From Microbacterium keratanolyticum (GTDB taxonomy: Bacteria; Actinomycetota; Actinomycetes; Actinomycetales; Microbacteriaceae), in the NCBI RefSeq assembly GCF_016907255.1, contig NZ_JAFBBQ010000001.1, positions 1,798,001 to 1,862,000 of the forward strand: 64,000 nucleotides of DNA. Direction: 5' to 3'. This document shows, in pieces, positions 46,733-56,340 of the stretch; within the stretch, counting starts at the first letter, position 1, and every line of letters begins with the position of its first letter. The position numbers were made by a program, and so were the translations under genes. Below the pieces are notes generated by a model that did not search any database, had not been told where the DNA came from, and was given only the letters and a program-made list of their open reading frames with translations.

Positions 46733-48406
46733 ATGGTCGGCCTGCCTGCCCGCAAAGCAGACCGTGCGCGTGAGCGCATGACCCTGGTGGAACCACTCCG
46801 ACTCGACCGCAGCGAAAGCAAAGAGAAACTGCGGACCGAGCGATACGACATGGTCATCGTCGGCGGTGGCATCACCGGTGCCTACGCGGCGATGGATGCG
46901 GCCCTGCGCGGCTACAAGGTGGCGCTGCTGGAGAAGGGGGACTTCGCCGAGGGCACGTCTTCCAAGTCCTCGAAGATGATCCACGGAGGACTGCGCTACA
47001 TCGAGCAGGGGAACCTGCCGCTCGTGCGGCACTCGCTGCTGGAGCGTCAGCGGTTGCGGCGCAACGCGCGTCACCTCGTTCAGCGGCTGCCCTTCCTGTT
47101 CCCGGTGCTCAGCGTGGACGGCGTCTTCGATCGCCGTCTCGCTGCCGGCTTCGAGTCGCTGCTGTGGACGTACGATCTCGCAGGCGGCTGGCGTGAGGGA
47201 ATTCTGCATCAGAAGCTGTCGAAGAACGAGGTGCTCGCGCACTGTCCGACGTTCAAGGCGGAGAACCTCGACGGCGGCTTCATGTACTACGACGCGCGGG
47301 CCGACGATGCACGACTGACGCTGACGATCGCTCGTACGGCGGCATTCCATGGGGCGACGATCCTGAACGGCGCGAAGGTCACCGATGTGCGTCGCGAGGG
47401 CGGGAAGGTCGCCGGCGTGGTCGTCGAGACGGACGGTGCGTCCATCGACGTTCGGGGACGGGCGGTCGTGATCGCTGTCGGGTCGTGGCTGCGCGACTGG
47501 GACGGAACGAAACCAGGGACCGATGTGCCGAACATCCGCCCCGCCAAGGGGGTGCACGTCGCTGTTCCCTGGGTGAAGATCCAGAACGACTGCACCGTGA
47601 CCATCCCCGTTCCGGGGCGCAACCGTCGCGCCACCATCACGCGCTGGGGCGACACCGCCTATCTCGGCACGACCGACGAGGACTACCAGGGCGACCTGGA
47701 CGACGTGCACTGCACGCGCGATGAGCTGGACTTCCTGCTCGATGGCGCCCAGGTGGCGCTGAACACCGAGATCAAACCGGAAGAGGTGCTCGGCAGCATC
47801 GCGGGCACCCGACCGCTGGTCGCGCCTCCCGGGGGCAAGACGATCGAGGTCAAGCGCAACCATGAGATCCGTACCGACGCCGACGGCCTGATCACGGTGG
47901 TCGGCGGCAAGCTGACGACGGCGCGCCACATGGCGGAGCAGACGGTGGATGCTGCGCAGAAGGTTCTCGGTGAGCGTCGTCGTGTGCGCACGAAGGATGC
48001 ATACCTGCTCGGCTCTGCAGGCTATGACCCGGAAGCCGTTGTGGCATCCGGCGGCATGCGCGCCCACTTCGGTGAGCGCTACGGCACGGAAGCAGCATTC
48101 CTGGGGCAGCTGATCGCCGATGACCCGTCGCTGAGTGCGCCTCTGGTCGCAGGGCTTCCCTATCTCGAGGCGGAGGTCGTCTACGCGGCCCGCCACGAGA
48201 TGGCCCGCAATGTCGATGACGTTCTGGCGCGCCGCACGCGCAGCCGGATCCAGGCCCGCGATGCGTCGGCGGAGGCCGCGCCGCGCGTCGCCGCCCTCCT
48301 CCAGCGCGAGCTGGGTTTCAGTGACATCGAGCGCGACGCGCAGGTGTCGGGCTACCGCGCCGCGGTCGCCAAAGAGAAGGCCATCCTGATGGGAGACAAG
48401 GCATGA
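46733..48406 (+). CDS. glpD: Glycerol-3-phosphate dehydrogenase, GlpD/GlpA family
   Basis: The 557-residue flavoprotein has the FAD site DMVIVGGGITGAYAAMDAALRGYKVALLEKGDFAEGTSSKSSKMIHGGLRYIE (start near residue 40), ARADDARLTLTIARTAAFHGA and a C-terminal GGKLTTARHMAEQTVD. It oxidises glycerol-3-phosphate to dihydroxyacetone phosphate at the membrane, or a related phosphate in this operon. AGGAGGTG precedes the ATG. The next gene overlaps it (ATGA). Confidence 0.9.
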   Translation: MVGLPARKADRARERMTLVEPLRLDRSESKEKLRTERYDMVIVGGGITGAYAAMDAALRGYKVALLEKGDFAEGTSSKSSKMIHGGLRYIEQGNLPLVRHSLLERQRLRRNARHLVQRLPFLFPVLSVDGVFDRRLAAGFESLLWTYDLAGGWREGILHQKLSKNEVLAHCPTFKAENLDGGFMYYDARADDARLTLTIARTAAFHGATILNGAKVTDVRREGGKVAGVVVETDGASIDVRGRAVVIAVGSWLRDWDGTKPGTDVPNIRPAKGVHVAVPWVKIQNDCTVTIPVPGRNRRATITRWGDTAYLGTTDEDYQGDLDDVHCTRDELDFLLDGAQVALNTEIKPEEVLGSIAGTRPLVAPPGGKTIEVKRNHEIRTDADGLITVVGGKLTTARHMAEQTVDAAQKVLGERRRVRTKDAYLLGSAGYDPEAVVASGGMRAHFGERYGTEAAFLGQLIADDPSLSAPLVAGLPYLEAEVVYAARHEMARNVDDVLARRTRSRIQARDASAEAAPRVAALLQRELGFSDIERDAQVSGYRAAVAKEKAILMGDKA

Positions 48407-49932
48407 TCAGCAAGGAAGCCGTCAAGCGCGGATACAACCGCGGAAACTATGTGGTGGGTGCTCCGACACCTCCGCACTGGGCGCCGGAGTCCGCTGCTGC
48501 AGCCGACACCGCATCCCTCGCCGCTGACGTGGTGACGGTCCCGGACGCCGTGATCGCCGAGCTGCGCGGAGCGTCCGATGAGGTCCTCACATCGCAGGCG
48601 GATGTCATCGCCGGCACTCGTGACTGGTGGGCGCGCACCATGATCGCCGAGACCAGCGGAGTTCCTGCCGTCATCGACGCGGCCATCGTCAAGGTGTCGA
48701 CGACGGAGCAGGTGCAGGCCGTCATGCGCATCGCCTCGGCGCACAGCATTCCGGTGACCGTCTCCGCCGGACGCTCCAACGTCACGGGCGCGGCGCTTCC
48801 CCTGCGCGGCGGGATCGTGCTCGATGTGTGCGGCCTCGACAAGATCGTCTCGTGGGACGCCGAGAGTCAGATCGTCGATGTCGAAGCGGGTGTCTTCGGT
48901 GACATCTTCGAAGAGACCATCCAGCGCGATTACGGGATGACGACCGGACACTGGCCGTCGTCGTACGCGATCTCGACCGTCGGAGGATGGGTCGCCTGCC
49001 GCGGCGCCGGGCAGCTCTCGACCCGCTACGGCAAGATCGAGGACATGGTCGTGGGCATGGACGTCGTCCTCGCCGACGGCACTCTCGCCACCTTCGGCGG
49101 CGCCGCGCGCGCCGCCGTCGGACCTGATCTGCTGCAGCTCTTCATCGGCTCGGAGGGAACGCTGGGCGTCATCACCCGGATTCGCTTCAAGCTGGAGCGC
49201 CTGCCGGAGTACGGACGGGCGATCGCCTACGGGTTCCCGGACTTCGCCGCCGGCCTCGAAGCGTGCCGCCAGATCATGCAGCGGGGCGCGACGCCTGCGG
49301 CGCTGCGCCTGTACGACGCGCTGGAGAGCGGAGTGCAGTTCGACATCCCGGATCAGGCGGTGCTGCTGATCGCCGACGAGGGTGCGGCGGGGATCGTCGA
49401 CGCCGGGATGGAGATCGCGGCGACAGCCTGCGCAGAGACAGGTGGGACCGAGCTCGACGGTGACGTGATCTTCGAGCGCTGGCTCGACACCCGCTACCTG
49501 ACCGGAAAGAGCGCCGAGGGTTTCAAGAAGAGCCCCGGGTTCGTCGCGGACACCCTTGAGATGATCGGCGTCTGGCGTGACCTGCCGGCGATCTACGACG
49601 AGGTCGTCGAGGCTCTGCAGAGCGTCCCCGGAACGCTTGCGGGATCGGCCCACCAGTCACACGCGTACGTCGACAGCGCCTGCCTGTACTTCAGCCTGCG
49701 CGGTGATGTCGCTGTTGAAGACCGTGCGGACTGGTATCGCGCGGCCTGGGATGCGGCGAACGCCGTCATCATCAAGCACGGCGCCACGCTCAGCCACCAC
49801 CACGGCGTCGGTCTCTTGCGGGCGCCGTACATGGCGGAGTCGCTCGGCGCAGGCTTCGATGTGCTGTCCACCATCAAGGCGGCTCTCGATCCGAAGAACA
49901 TCCTGAACCCGGGGAAGCTCGGTCTGCCGTAA
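48403..49932 (+). CDS. FAD-linked oxidase, alkyl-DHAP synthase-like
   Basis: The 509-residue protein has a PCMH-type FAD domain (VTVSAGRSNVTGAALPLRGGIVLDV, TTGHWPSSYAISTVGGWVACRGAGQLSTRYGKIEDMV, FIGSEGTLGVIT) and a C-terminal SHHHGVGLLRAPYMAESLG and LDPKNILNPGKLGL, as in alkyldihydroxyacetonephosphate synthase-like enzymes. Its coupling to glpD suggests a substrate near glycerol or DHAP. Whether it makes ether lipid or oxidises a polyol or hydroxy acid cannot be said. Confidence 0.85.
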   Translation: MISKEAVKRGYNRGNYVVGAPTPPHWAPESAAAADTASLAADVVTVPDAVIAELRGASDEVLTSQADVIAGTRDWWARTMIAETSGVPAVIDAAIVKVSTTEQVQAVMRIASAHSIPVTVSAGRSNVTGAALPLRGGIVLDVCGLDKIVSWDAESQIVDVEAGVFGDIFEETIQRDYGMTTGHWPSSYAISTVGGWVACRGAGQLSTRYGKIEDMVVGMDVVLADGTLATFGGAARAAVGPDLLQLFIGSEGTLGVITRIRFKLERLPEYGRAIAYGFPDFAAGLEACRQIMQRGATPAALRLYDALESGVQFDIPDQAVLLIADEGAAGIVDAGMEIAATACAETGGTELDGDVIFERWLDTRYLTGKSAEGFKKSPGFVADTLEMIGVWRDLPAIYDEVVEALQSVPGTLAGSAHQSHAYVDSACLYFSLRGDVAVEDRADWYRAAWDAANAVIIKHGATLSHHHGVGLLRAPYMAESLGAGFDVLSTIKAALDPKNILNPGKLGLP

Positions 49933-49944
49933 TACGCTGACGTG

Positions 49945-50541
49945 ATGGAGCTTTTGGATCACCGGAGGAGCCTGCTCACCAGGCTCCTCCGGGATCGGCC
50001 GGTGATCGCATCGCTGTTCACCCCCGATGACATCGACGCATTCAGCGCGACCGATGCGCCGACGTGCATCCTGGCCAACACGGATCTCCGCTCGCTGGAA
50101 TCGCTCGTCTCCGCACTTCGTGAGCAGGACCGGTTCGTCTTCGTCAACCTTGATTCGATCGCGGGCCTCGCCAGCGACGCCGGGGGAATCGACTACCTCG
50201 CCGGCATCGGCGTCGACGGGACGGTGACAACGCGGGGCACCATCATCTCCCGGGTTCAGTCGCGTCAGATGGTCGCGGTTCAGAAGCTCTTCGTTACCGA
50301 CCGGTTGAACCTGCCTCGTGCGACCCAGGCTGTGGCCTCGGCACAGCCCGGATACGTGCAGATCATGCCGGCGCCGGTGCTCCCTTTCATCCGTGATGAG
50401 CCGATCATGGCCGTCAGCCCTGTGCTGGCCGGCGGGTTCATCGCGACTCCCCACGATGTGATCGCCGCACTCGCGTGCGGCGCGACAGGTGTCTCGACGA
50501 GCGCTCGCGCTCTCTGGACATACAAGAAGGAACGAAAATGA
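49945..50541 (+). CDS. glpP: Glycerol-3-phosphate responsive antiterminator
   Basis: The 198-residue protein matches the GlpP family: RPVIASLFTPDDIDAF at the start, RFVFVNLDSIAGLASDAGGIDYL, GVDGTVTTRGTIISRV, QIMPAPVLPFIRDE and PVLAGGFIATPHDVIAALACGATGVSTSARALW, a TIM-barrel-like regulator. In Bacillus GlpP with glycerol-3-phosphate lets RNA polymerase read through leader terminators of glp genes. A leader terminator exists at 43690-43736 before this operon. An in-frame GTG lies just upstream at 49942. Confidence 0.92.
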   Translation: MELLDHRRSLLTRLLRDRPVIASLFTPDDIDAFSATDAPTCILANTDLRSLESLVSALREQDRFVFVNLDSIAGLASDAGGIDYLAGIGVDGTVTTRGTIISRVQSRQMVAVQKLFVTDRLNLPRATQAVASAQPGYVQIMPAPVLPFIRDEPIMAVSPVLAGGFIATPHDVIAALACGATGVSTSARALWTYKKERK

Positions 50542-50840
50542 CAACGCACTTCACTGTGATCGCGACGTACACGGCGACAAGTGACACTGCTGACGAGGTG
50601 GCAATGCTGCTTCCGCAGCTCGCCGAGGCGAGTCGCGCGGAGGAGGGCAACATCTCCTACACCGTGGCACGCGATCTTGAGGATCCCAGACGATTCACGA
50701 TCACGGAACGCTACGTCGATGCCGCAGCTTTCCAGGCGCACAGGGACAGCGAGCACTTCCAGCGCATCGGTGTCGGCACGATCATTCCGCTGCTCGATGA
50801 CCGCGTGGTGTCCGCGTACACGGGAACCGGCGCGCTCTGA
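50538..50840 (+). CDS. Antibiotic biosynthesis monooxygenase-domain protein (YgiN-like)
   Basis: The 100-residue protein is a small ABM-fold dimer type: FTVIATYTATSDTADEVAMLLPQLAEASRAEEGNISYTVARDLEDPRRFTITERYVDAAAFQAHRDSEHFQR. Relatives are quinol or heme-degrading monooxygenases or regulators. Its ATG overlaps the glpP stop (ATGA), placing it last in the operon. Confidence 0.88.
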   Translation: MTTHFTVIATYTATSDTADEVAMLLPQLAEASRAEEGNISYTVARDLEDPRRFTITERYVDAAAFQAHRDSEHFQRIGVGTIIPLLDDRVVSAYTGTGAL

Positions 50841-50904
50841 CCACGCCGGGGCTTGCCGTTTCGATGCCCTGTCCTGCAGCCCGTAGGCCAGGGCATCGCG
50901 GCGT

Positions 50905-51960
50905 TTACGCCCAGGCGCCGCCGTCGAGGAAGCGCTCGAAGCGTTCGCGGTGGGGCGTGAGGTCCCAGCCCTGCGCGCCGACCCAGTCATCCGAGTAGTA
51001 CGTGGCGGCGTAGCGGATGCCGCTGTCGCAGATGAGGGTGACGACGCTGCCGGTCTCGCCGGCATCGCGCATGCGTGCGATCACCTCGAATGCGCCGTAG
51101 AGGTTCGTGCCGGTCGAGCCGCCCGCCCAGTGCAGGGTGCGCTCGCGCAGCAGTCGGATGGCGGCGACGGATGCGGCATCCGGAACCTGGATCATCTCGT
51201 CGATGACGCCTGGGACGAAAGACTTCTCGACGCGCGGCCGTCCGATGCCCTCGATGCGGCTCGGGCTGCCGGCGATGTCGCTGCTGCCGGTGCGCCATCC
51301 TTCGTAGAACGCGGAGCCCTCGGGGTCGACGACGGCGATCTGCGTGTCGTGGCGGCGGTAGCGCACGTAGCGTCCGAAGGTCGCGCTCGTTCCGCCCGTT
51401 CCCGCGCCGACGACGATCCAGCGTGGAATGGGATGACGCTCGCGGGAGAGCTGGCTGAACACGCTCTCGGCGATGTTGTTGTTGCCGCGCCAATCCGTCG
51501 CGCGCTCGGCGAAGGTGAACTGGTCGAGATAGTGGCCGGTGCAGCCTTCGGCGAGACGCATCGCCTCGGCGTCGAGTTCGGAGGCGTGGTCCACGAAGTG
51601 GCATCGGCCTCCGTAGAACTCGATCAGGTCGATCTTCTCCTGGCTCGTGGAGCGGGGGACGACGGTGACGAAAGGCAGTCCGAGCATCCGTGCGAAGTAC
51701 GCCTCGGAGACGGCGGTGGAGCCGCTGGACGCCTCGACGAGCGTCGTGTTCTCGTGGATGCGCCCGTTGACTAGGCCGTACAGGATGAGCGATCGCGCCA
51801 GGCGGTGCTTGAGCGACCCCGTCGGATGCACCGACTCATCCTTCAGGTACAAGTCGATGCCCCACTCGGCTGGCAGGGGGAAGAGATGCAGATGCGTATC
51901 GGCGCTGCGGTTGGCATCCGCCTCAAGCTTGCCGATCGCCGCATCAACCCAGTCGCTCAT
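50905..51960 (-). CDS. cds1: L-cysteine desulfhydrase, Cds1 type
   Basis: The 351-residue fold-type II PLP enzyme has [48 protein letters not shown] with the PLP Lys in [47 protein letters not shown] and [10 protein letters not shown]. These match mycobacterial Cds1, which breaks cysteine to H2S, ammonia and pyruvate, and set it apart from CysK. It is divergent from gntR. Confidence 0.88.
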   Translation of the reverse strand: MSDWVDAAIGKLEADANRSADTHLHLFPLPAEWGIDLYLKDESVHPTGSLKHRLARSLILYGLVNGRIHENTTLVEASSGSTAVSEAYFARMLGLPFVTVVPRSTSQEKIDLIEFYGGRCHFVDHASELDAEAMRLAEGCTGHYLDQFTFAERATDWRGNNNIAESVFSQLSRERHPIPRWIVVGAGTGGTSATFGRYVRYRRHDTQIAVVDPEGSAFYEGWRTGSSDIAGSPSRIEGIGRPRVEKSFVPGVIDEMIQVPDAASVAAIRLLRERTLHWAGGSTGTNLYGAFEVIARMRDAGETGSVVTLICDSGIRYAATYYSDDWVGAQGWDLTPHRERFERFLDGGAWA

Positions 51961-51995
51961 GATTTCGAGCGTAGTGCGTGGCCGCGCTCGTCCAT

Positions 51996-52061
51996 CAGTG
52001 TGTACATAAACGAGCGACCAATGCCCTTTCGTGGCCTTCGCGCGGTTCAGTGTATACACTG
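51996..52061. promoter_or_regulatory. Candidate GntR operators in the gntR-prp promoter
   Basis: CAGTGTATACACTG (52048-52061) is a perfect 14-base palindrome ending 5 bases before the gntR ATG, and CAGTGTGTACAT (51996-52007) is a close second copy. The spacing suggests the downstream site overlaps the -10 region of a leaderless or nearly leaderless transcript, so binding would block transcription. Confidence 0.7.
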
Positions 52062-52066
52062 AGGGG

Positions 52067-52729
52067 ATGAGTTCGGCGACGACAACGCGCACCACGGCAA
52101 GTGACCGCGCGTACGCAGAGCTGCTGACCGAGATCCAATCTGGGGCGCTGCCGGCCGGCACCGTGCTCGCGGAGGTCGAGCAGGCGTCTCGGCTCGGAGT
52201 GAGCCGCACTCCGCTGCGCGAGGCCCTGCGCCGTCTCGCCGCGGACGGGCTCGTCGTGCAGCAGTCCCCGCGCGTCACCGTCGTCGCGGGTATCGACGCC
52301 GACGACATCCGCGGGCTCTTCGAGATCCGGCGGGCACTGGAGGAGACCGCTGCGCGGCTGGCCGCGCAGCGCGGCGATCGCGCACTCTTCGCCTCTCTGG
52401 CGGCGGAGCTCGCCGGCGTCCACCTCGACGGCGAAGCCGCGCGCGACGACTACTACGCCCTCATCGCACGCTTCGACCGTGCCCTCGATGACGCCGTCGC
52501 CAACGACTACATCACGGCCGCCCTCCGCACGGTGCGCACGCATCTCGTGCGAGTGCGGCGGATGGCCCGCGACAAGCCCGCTCGCCTCGCGGCGTCCGTC
52601 GCCGAGCACCGTCTGCTCGCCGACGCCCTCGCCGCCGGCGACGCGGAGCTCGCCGCCCACGCCACGCACGTGCACCTGCACAATGCGCTCACCAGCATCC
52701 TCGATTCCCTGTCGGAAGGAACACCATGA
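52067..52729 (+). CDS. GntR-family regulator (FadR/FCD subfamily) of the prp operon
   Basis: The 220-residue protein has an N-terminal winged helix ([51 protein letters not shown]) and a C-terminal helical FCD domain ([21 protein letters not shown]...[12 protein letters not shown]). FCD domains bind small carboxylic acids. Its stop overlaps the prpD start (ATGA), so it is probably cotranscribed with and controls prpDBC, perhaps sensing a methylcitrate-cycle metabolite. Confidence 0.9.
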   Translation: MSSATTTRTTASDRAYAELLTEIQSGALPAGTVLAEVEQASRLGVSRTPLREALRRLAADGLVVQQSPRVTVVAGIDADDIRGLFEIRRALEETAARLAAQRGDRALFASLAAELAGVHLDGEAARDDYYALIARFDRALDDAVANDYITAALRTVRTHLVRVRRMARDKPARLAASVAEHRLLADALAAGDAELAAHATHVHLHNALTSILDSLSEGTP

Positions 52730-54252
52730 CCGTCAACCACCACCTCCGCGTCCACCGCAGCGACGAGAACCTCGCCCGCGAAGGCCAGCTGGCCTGGCGC
52801 ATCGCCGAGATCGCCGCGGACCCGGTCGAGGTCGACGCCGACGTCGTCGACATGATCATCAACCGCCTCATCGACAACGCCTCGGTCGCGGCGGCATCCC
52901 TCACCCGGGCGCCGGTCAGCGCCGCCCGTCAGCAGGCGCTCGACCACCCCGTCTCGGTCGGCGGTGCGGGCGCCACGATCTTCGGCGCCGCGCTCGAGCG
53001 CCGCAGCAGCCCCGAGTGGGCGGCCTGGGCCAACGGCGTCGCCGTGCGAGAGCTCGACTACCACGACACCTTCCTCGCGGCCGACTACTCGCACCCGGGC
53101 GACAACATCCCGCCGATCCTCGCCGTCGCGCAGCACGTCGGCTCTGATGGCAAGGCCGTCGTCCGCGCCCTCGCCACCGGCTACGAGATCCAGATCGACC
53201 TGGTGAAGGCCATCTGCCTGCACAAGCACAAGATCGACCACGTGGCCCACCTCGGACCGTCCGCCGCCGCCGGCATCGGCACCCTCCTCGGCCTCGATGT
53301 CGAGACGATCTATCAGGCCGTCGGTCAGGCGCTCCACACCACGACCGCCACGCGTCAGAGCCGCAAGGGCGAGATCTCGACCTGGAAGGCGCACGCCCCC
53401 GCGTTCGCCGGCAAGATGGCCGTCGAGGCTGTCGACCGTGCCATGCGCGGTGAGACGAGCCCCTCGCCGATCTACGAAGGCGAGGACGGCATGATCGCAT
53501 GGATGCTCGATGGCCCGGATGCCTCCTACGAGGTGCCGCTGCCCGCCCAGGGGGAGGCCAAGCGCGCCATCCTCGACTCGTACACGAAGGAGCACTCGGC
53601 CGAGTACCAGGCGCAGGCCTGGATCGACCTCGCTCGCAAGCTGCACAACGAGCGTCCCGAGCTCGGCGACCCGGTGAACATCGAATCGATCGTGCTGCAC
53701 ACGAGTCACCACACGCACTACGTGATCGGCTCGGGCGCGAACGACCCCCAGAAGTACGACCCGCACGCATCGCGCGAGACGCTCGACCACTCGATCCCGT
53801 ACATCTTCGCCGTCGCCCTGCAGGATGGCACCTGGCACCACGTCGACTCCTACGCCCCGGAGCGCGCGCAGCGCGAGGACACCGTGGCCCTGTGGAACAA
53901 GGTCACGACGCTGGAAGACGCCGAATGGACGCGCCGCTACCACTCGAACGACATCACCGAGAAGGCGTTCGGCGGACGCGTGGAGATCACGCTCACCGAC
54001 GGCACCACCGTCGTCGACGAGATCGCGGTCGCCGACGCGCACCCGCTCGGGGCACGCCCGTTTGTTCGGGAGAACTACATCGCGAAGTTCCGCCTGCTGG
54101 CGGAGCCCGTGCTGGAACCCGCCGAGATCGAGCGTTTCCTCGACCTCGTGCAGCGCCTTCCCGAGCTGACGGCTGACGAGGTCGCACAGCTGTCGATCGT
54201 CGCGAAGCCCGGTGTGCTGGCCAACGCGCCCGCTCCCAAGGGGCTGTTCTGA
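52726..54252 (+). CDS. prpD: 2-methylcitrate dehydratase
   Basis: The 508-residue protein is of the MmgE/PrpD family: [77 protein letters not shown] and [20 protein letters not shown]. It dehydrates 2-methylcitrate to 2-methyl-cis-aconitate for propionyl-CoA disposal. Stop and prpB start overlap by one base. Confidence 0.94.
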   Translation: MTVNHHLRVHRSDENLAREGQLAWRIAEIAADPVEVDADVVDMIINRLIDNASVAAASLTRAPVSAARQQALDHPVSVGGAGATIFGAALERRSSPEWAAWANGVAVRELDYHDTFLAADYSHPGDNIPPILAVAQHVGSDGKAVVRALATGYEIQIDLVKAICLHKHKIDHVAHLGPSAAAGIGTLLGLDVETIYQAVGQALHTTTATRQSRKGEISTWKAHAPAFAGKMAVEAVDRAMRGETSPSPIYEGEDGMIAWMLDGPDASYEVPLPAQGEAKRAILDSYTKEHSAEYQAQAWIDLARKLHNERPELGDPVNIESIVLHTSHHTHYVIGSGANDPQKYDPHASRETLDHSIPYIFAVALQDGTWHHVDSYAPERAQREDTVALWNKVTTLEDAEWTRRYHSNDITEKAFGGRVEITLTDGTTVVDEIAVADAHPLGARPFVRENYIAKFRLLAEPVLEPAEIERFLDLVQRLPELTADEVAQLSIVAKPGVLANAPAPKGLF

Positions 54253-55154
54253 TGCTGTACTCCACGACCCCGGCGGCCGAGAAGCGGCGGATCCTCCGCG
54301 AGCGCCTCGCCACCGGTGAGCTGCTGCGCTTTCCGGGGGCCTTCAACCCGCTCAGCGCGAGACTCATCGAGCGCAAAGGCTTCGAGGGCGTCTACATCTC
54401 GGGGGCGGTGCTCTCCGCGGATCTCGGCCTCCCCGACATCGGGCTCACCACGCTGACCGAGGTCGCGGGGCGCGGCCAGCAGATCGCGCGGATGACGGGG
54501 CTGCCGGCGATCATCGACGCCGACACCGGCTTCGGTGAGCCCATGAACGTGGCGCGCACGATCCAGACCCTCGAAGACGCCGGCCTTGCCGGCATGCACA
54601 TCGAGGATCAGATCAACCCGAAGCGCTGCGGTCACCTCGACGGCAAGGCTGTCGTCGACGAGTCCACGGCGACCAAGCGCATCCGCGCCGCGGTCGATGC
54701 GCGCCGTGACCCGAACTTCCTCATCATGGCGCGCACGGACATCCGTGCGGTCGAGGGGCTGGATGCGGCGATCGATCGTGCGAAGGCGCTGGTGGATGCC
54801 GGGGCGGACGCCATTTTCCCTGAGGCCATGCGCACCCTCGACGAGTTCGAGGCCATGCGGAAGGCGCTGGACGTGCCGATCCTCGCGAACATGACCGAGT
54901 TCGGAAAGAGCGACCTCTTCTCGACGGATCAGCTGCGCGACGTGGGAGTGAACATCGTGATCTGGCCGGTCTCGATGCTGCGCATCGCGATGGGCGCGAC
55001 GGGCCGTGCGCTCGACACGCTGCTCGAAGAGGGCCACCTCACGGGCAAGCTCGACGAGATGCAGCATCGCGCCGATCTCTACGAGCTGGTGGACTACGAG
55101 CACTACAACCACTTCGACACGAACGTCTTCAACTTCCGCATCACGAAGGAGTGA
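54252..55154 (+). CDS. prpB: 2-methylisocitrate lyase
   Basis: The 300-residue enzyme has FPGAFNPLSARLIERKGFEGVYISGAVLSADLGLPD, IDADTGFGEP with metal-binding acids, the catalytic loop KRCGH (Cys126) and IMARTDIRAVEGLDAAIDRAK. It cleaves methylisocitrate to pyruvate and succinate. It overlaps prpD and is followed by prpC. Confidence 0.95.
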   Translation: MLYSTTPAAEKRRILRERLATGELLRFPGAFNPLSARLIERKGFEGVYISGAVLSADLGLPDIGLTTLTEVAGRGQQIARMTGLPAIIDADTGFGEPMNVARTIQTLEDAGLAGMHIEDQINPKRCGHLDGKAVVDESTATKRIRAAVDARRDPNFLIMARTDIRAVEGLDAAIDRAKALVDAGADAIFPEAMRTLDEFEAMRKALDVPILANMTEFGKSDLFSTDQLRDVGVNIVIWPVSMLRIAMGATGRALDTLLEEGHLTGKLDEMQHRADLYELVDYEHYNHFDTNVFNFRITKE

Positions 55155-55156
55155 CC

Positions 55157-56284
55157 ATGACCGATTCCGAGATTCGCAAAGGCCTGGCCGGCGTCGTCGT
55201 CGACTACACGGCGATCTCCAAGGTGAACCCCGAGAGCAACAGCCTGCTCTACCGGGGCTACCCCGTGCAGGAGCTCGCAGCGACCCAGCCGTTCGAGGCG
55301 ATCGCGTACCTGCTGTGGAGCGGTGAGCTTCCGGATGCGGCGCAGCTGGAGGCGTTCCAGAAGCATGAGCGGGCACAGCGCGCATTGGATCCGCGGACCG
55401 TGGCGCTGCTCGACACGATGCCGGAGGATGCGCATCCGATGGACATCGTGCGCACGGCGGTCAGCCAGCTGGGCACGTTCGATCACACACTGCACCGTCC
55501 CGGCGGATGGACCGACCCCGACCTCGACCTGGGCCGCGCGCTGTACCTGTTCGCGCAGATCCCGACGATCGTCGCCGCGGTGCAGCGTCGTCGCCGAGGG
55601 CTCGAGCCGATCGCCCCGCGCGACGACCTCGACTACTCGCGCAACTTCCTCTGGATGACCTTCGGAGAGCTGCCTTCGGACGCCGCGGTCGACGTCTTCC
55701 GGGTCTCGATGGTTCTGTACGCCGAGCACTCCTTCAACGCCTCGACGTTCACGGCGCGCGTCATCGCCTCGACCACCTCCGATATGTACTCGGCGGTCGT
55801 CGGTGCGATCGGCGCGCTCAAGGGCCCACTGCACGGTGGCGCTAACGAGGCCGTCATGCACATCTTCGACGAGATCGGCACCGCCGAGAACGTCGTCCCG
55901 TGGCTGGACAAGGCGCTCGCCGAGAAGCGCAAGATCATGGGCTTCGGTCACCGCGTCTACAAGAACGGCGACTCGCGGGTGCCGACTATGAAGGCGGCGC
56001 TGGACGTGCTGCTCGAAGAGTCCGGACGCACGGATCTCGCTGAGCTCTACGCAACCCTCGAGAGCGAGTTCGTGGCGCGCAAGGGCATCTACCCCAACCT
56101 CGACTATCCCTCGGGGCCGGCATACAACCTGCTGGGCTTCGACACCGAGGTGTTCACCCCGCTGTTCATCGCCGCGCGCGTGACCGGCTGGACCGCCCAT
56201 GTGATGGAGCAGGCCGCATCCAACGCGCTCATTCGTCCGCTGTCGGCCTACAACGGCGTCGATGAACGGCACGTCGAGGGCTGA
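55157..56284 (+). CDS. prpC: 2-methylcitrate synthase/citrate synthase II
   Basis: The 375-residue protein has citrate-synthase motifs: SLLYRGYPVQELA, YAEHSFNASTFTARVIAST, GALKGPLHGGANEAVM, MGFGHRVYKNGDSR and VDERHVEG. The catalytic His residues lie in GPLHGG and GFGHRVY. Context with prpD and prpB makes 2-methylcitrate synthesis from propionyl-CoA and oxaloacetate the likely role. The ATG at 55157 is preferred, with GAAGGA 6 bases upstream. Confidence 0.94.
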   Translation: MTDSEIRKGLAGVVVDYTAISKVNPESNSLLYRGYPVQELAATQPFEAIAYLLWSGELPDAAQLEAFQKHERAQRALDPRTVALLDTMPEDAHPMDIVRTAVSQLGTFDHTLHRPGGWTDPDLDLGRALYLFAQIPTIVAAVQRRRRGLEPIAPRDDLDYSRNFLWMTFGELPSDAAVDVFRVSMVLYAEHSFNASTFTARVIASTTSDMYSAVVGAIGALKGPLHGGANEAVMHIFDEIGTAENVVPWLDKALAEKRKIMGFGHRVYKNGDSRVPTMKAALDVLLEESGRTDLAELYATLESEFVARKGIYPNLDYPSGPAYNLLGFDTEVFTPLFIAARVTGWTAHVMEQAASNALIRPLSAYNGVDERHVEG

Positions 56285-56300
56285 ACGTCTGAACGGTACG

Positions 56301-56339
56301 AGAAGGGCGGATGCTTCGTGGCGAAGCATCCGCCCTTCT
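56301..56339. terminator. Strong hairpin after prpC
   Basis: AGAAGGGCGGATGCTTCG (56301-56318) and CGAAGCATCCGCCCTTCT (56322-56339) form a perfect 18-base stem with a 3-base loop between convergent genes. It contains the GGATGC/GCATCC hexamer. Confidence 0.85.
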
Positions 56340-56340
56340 G

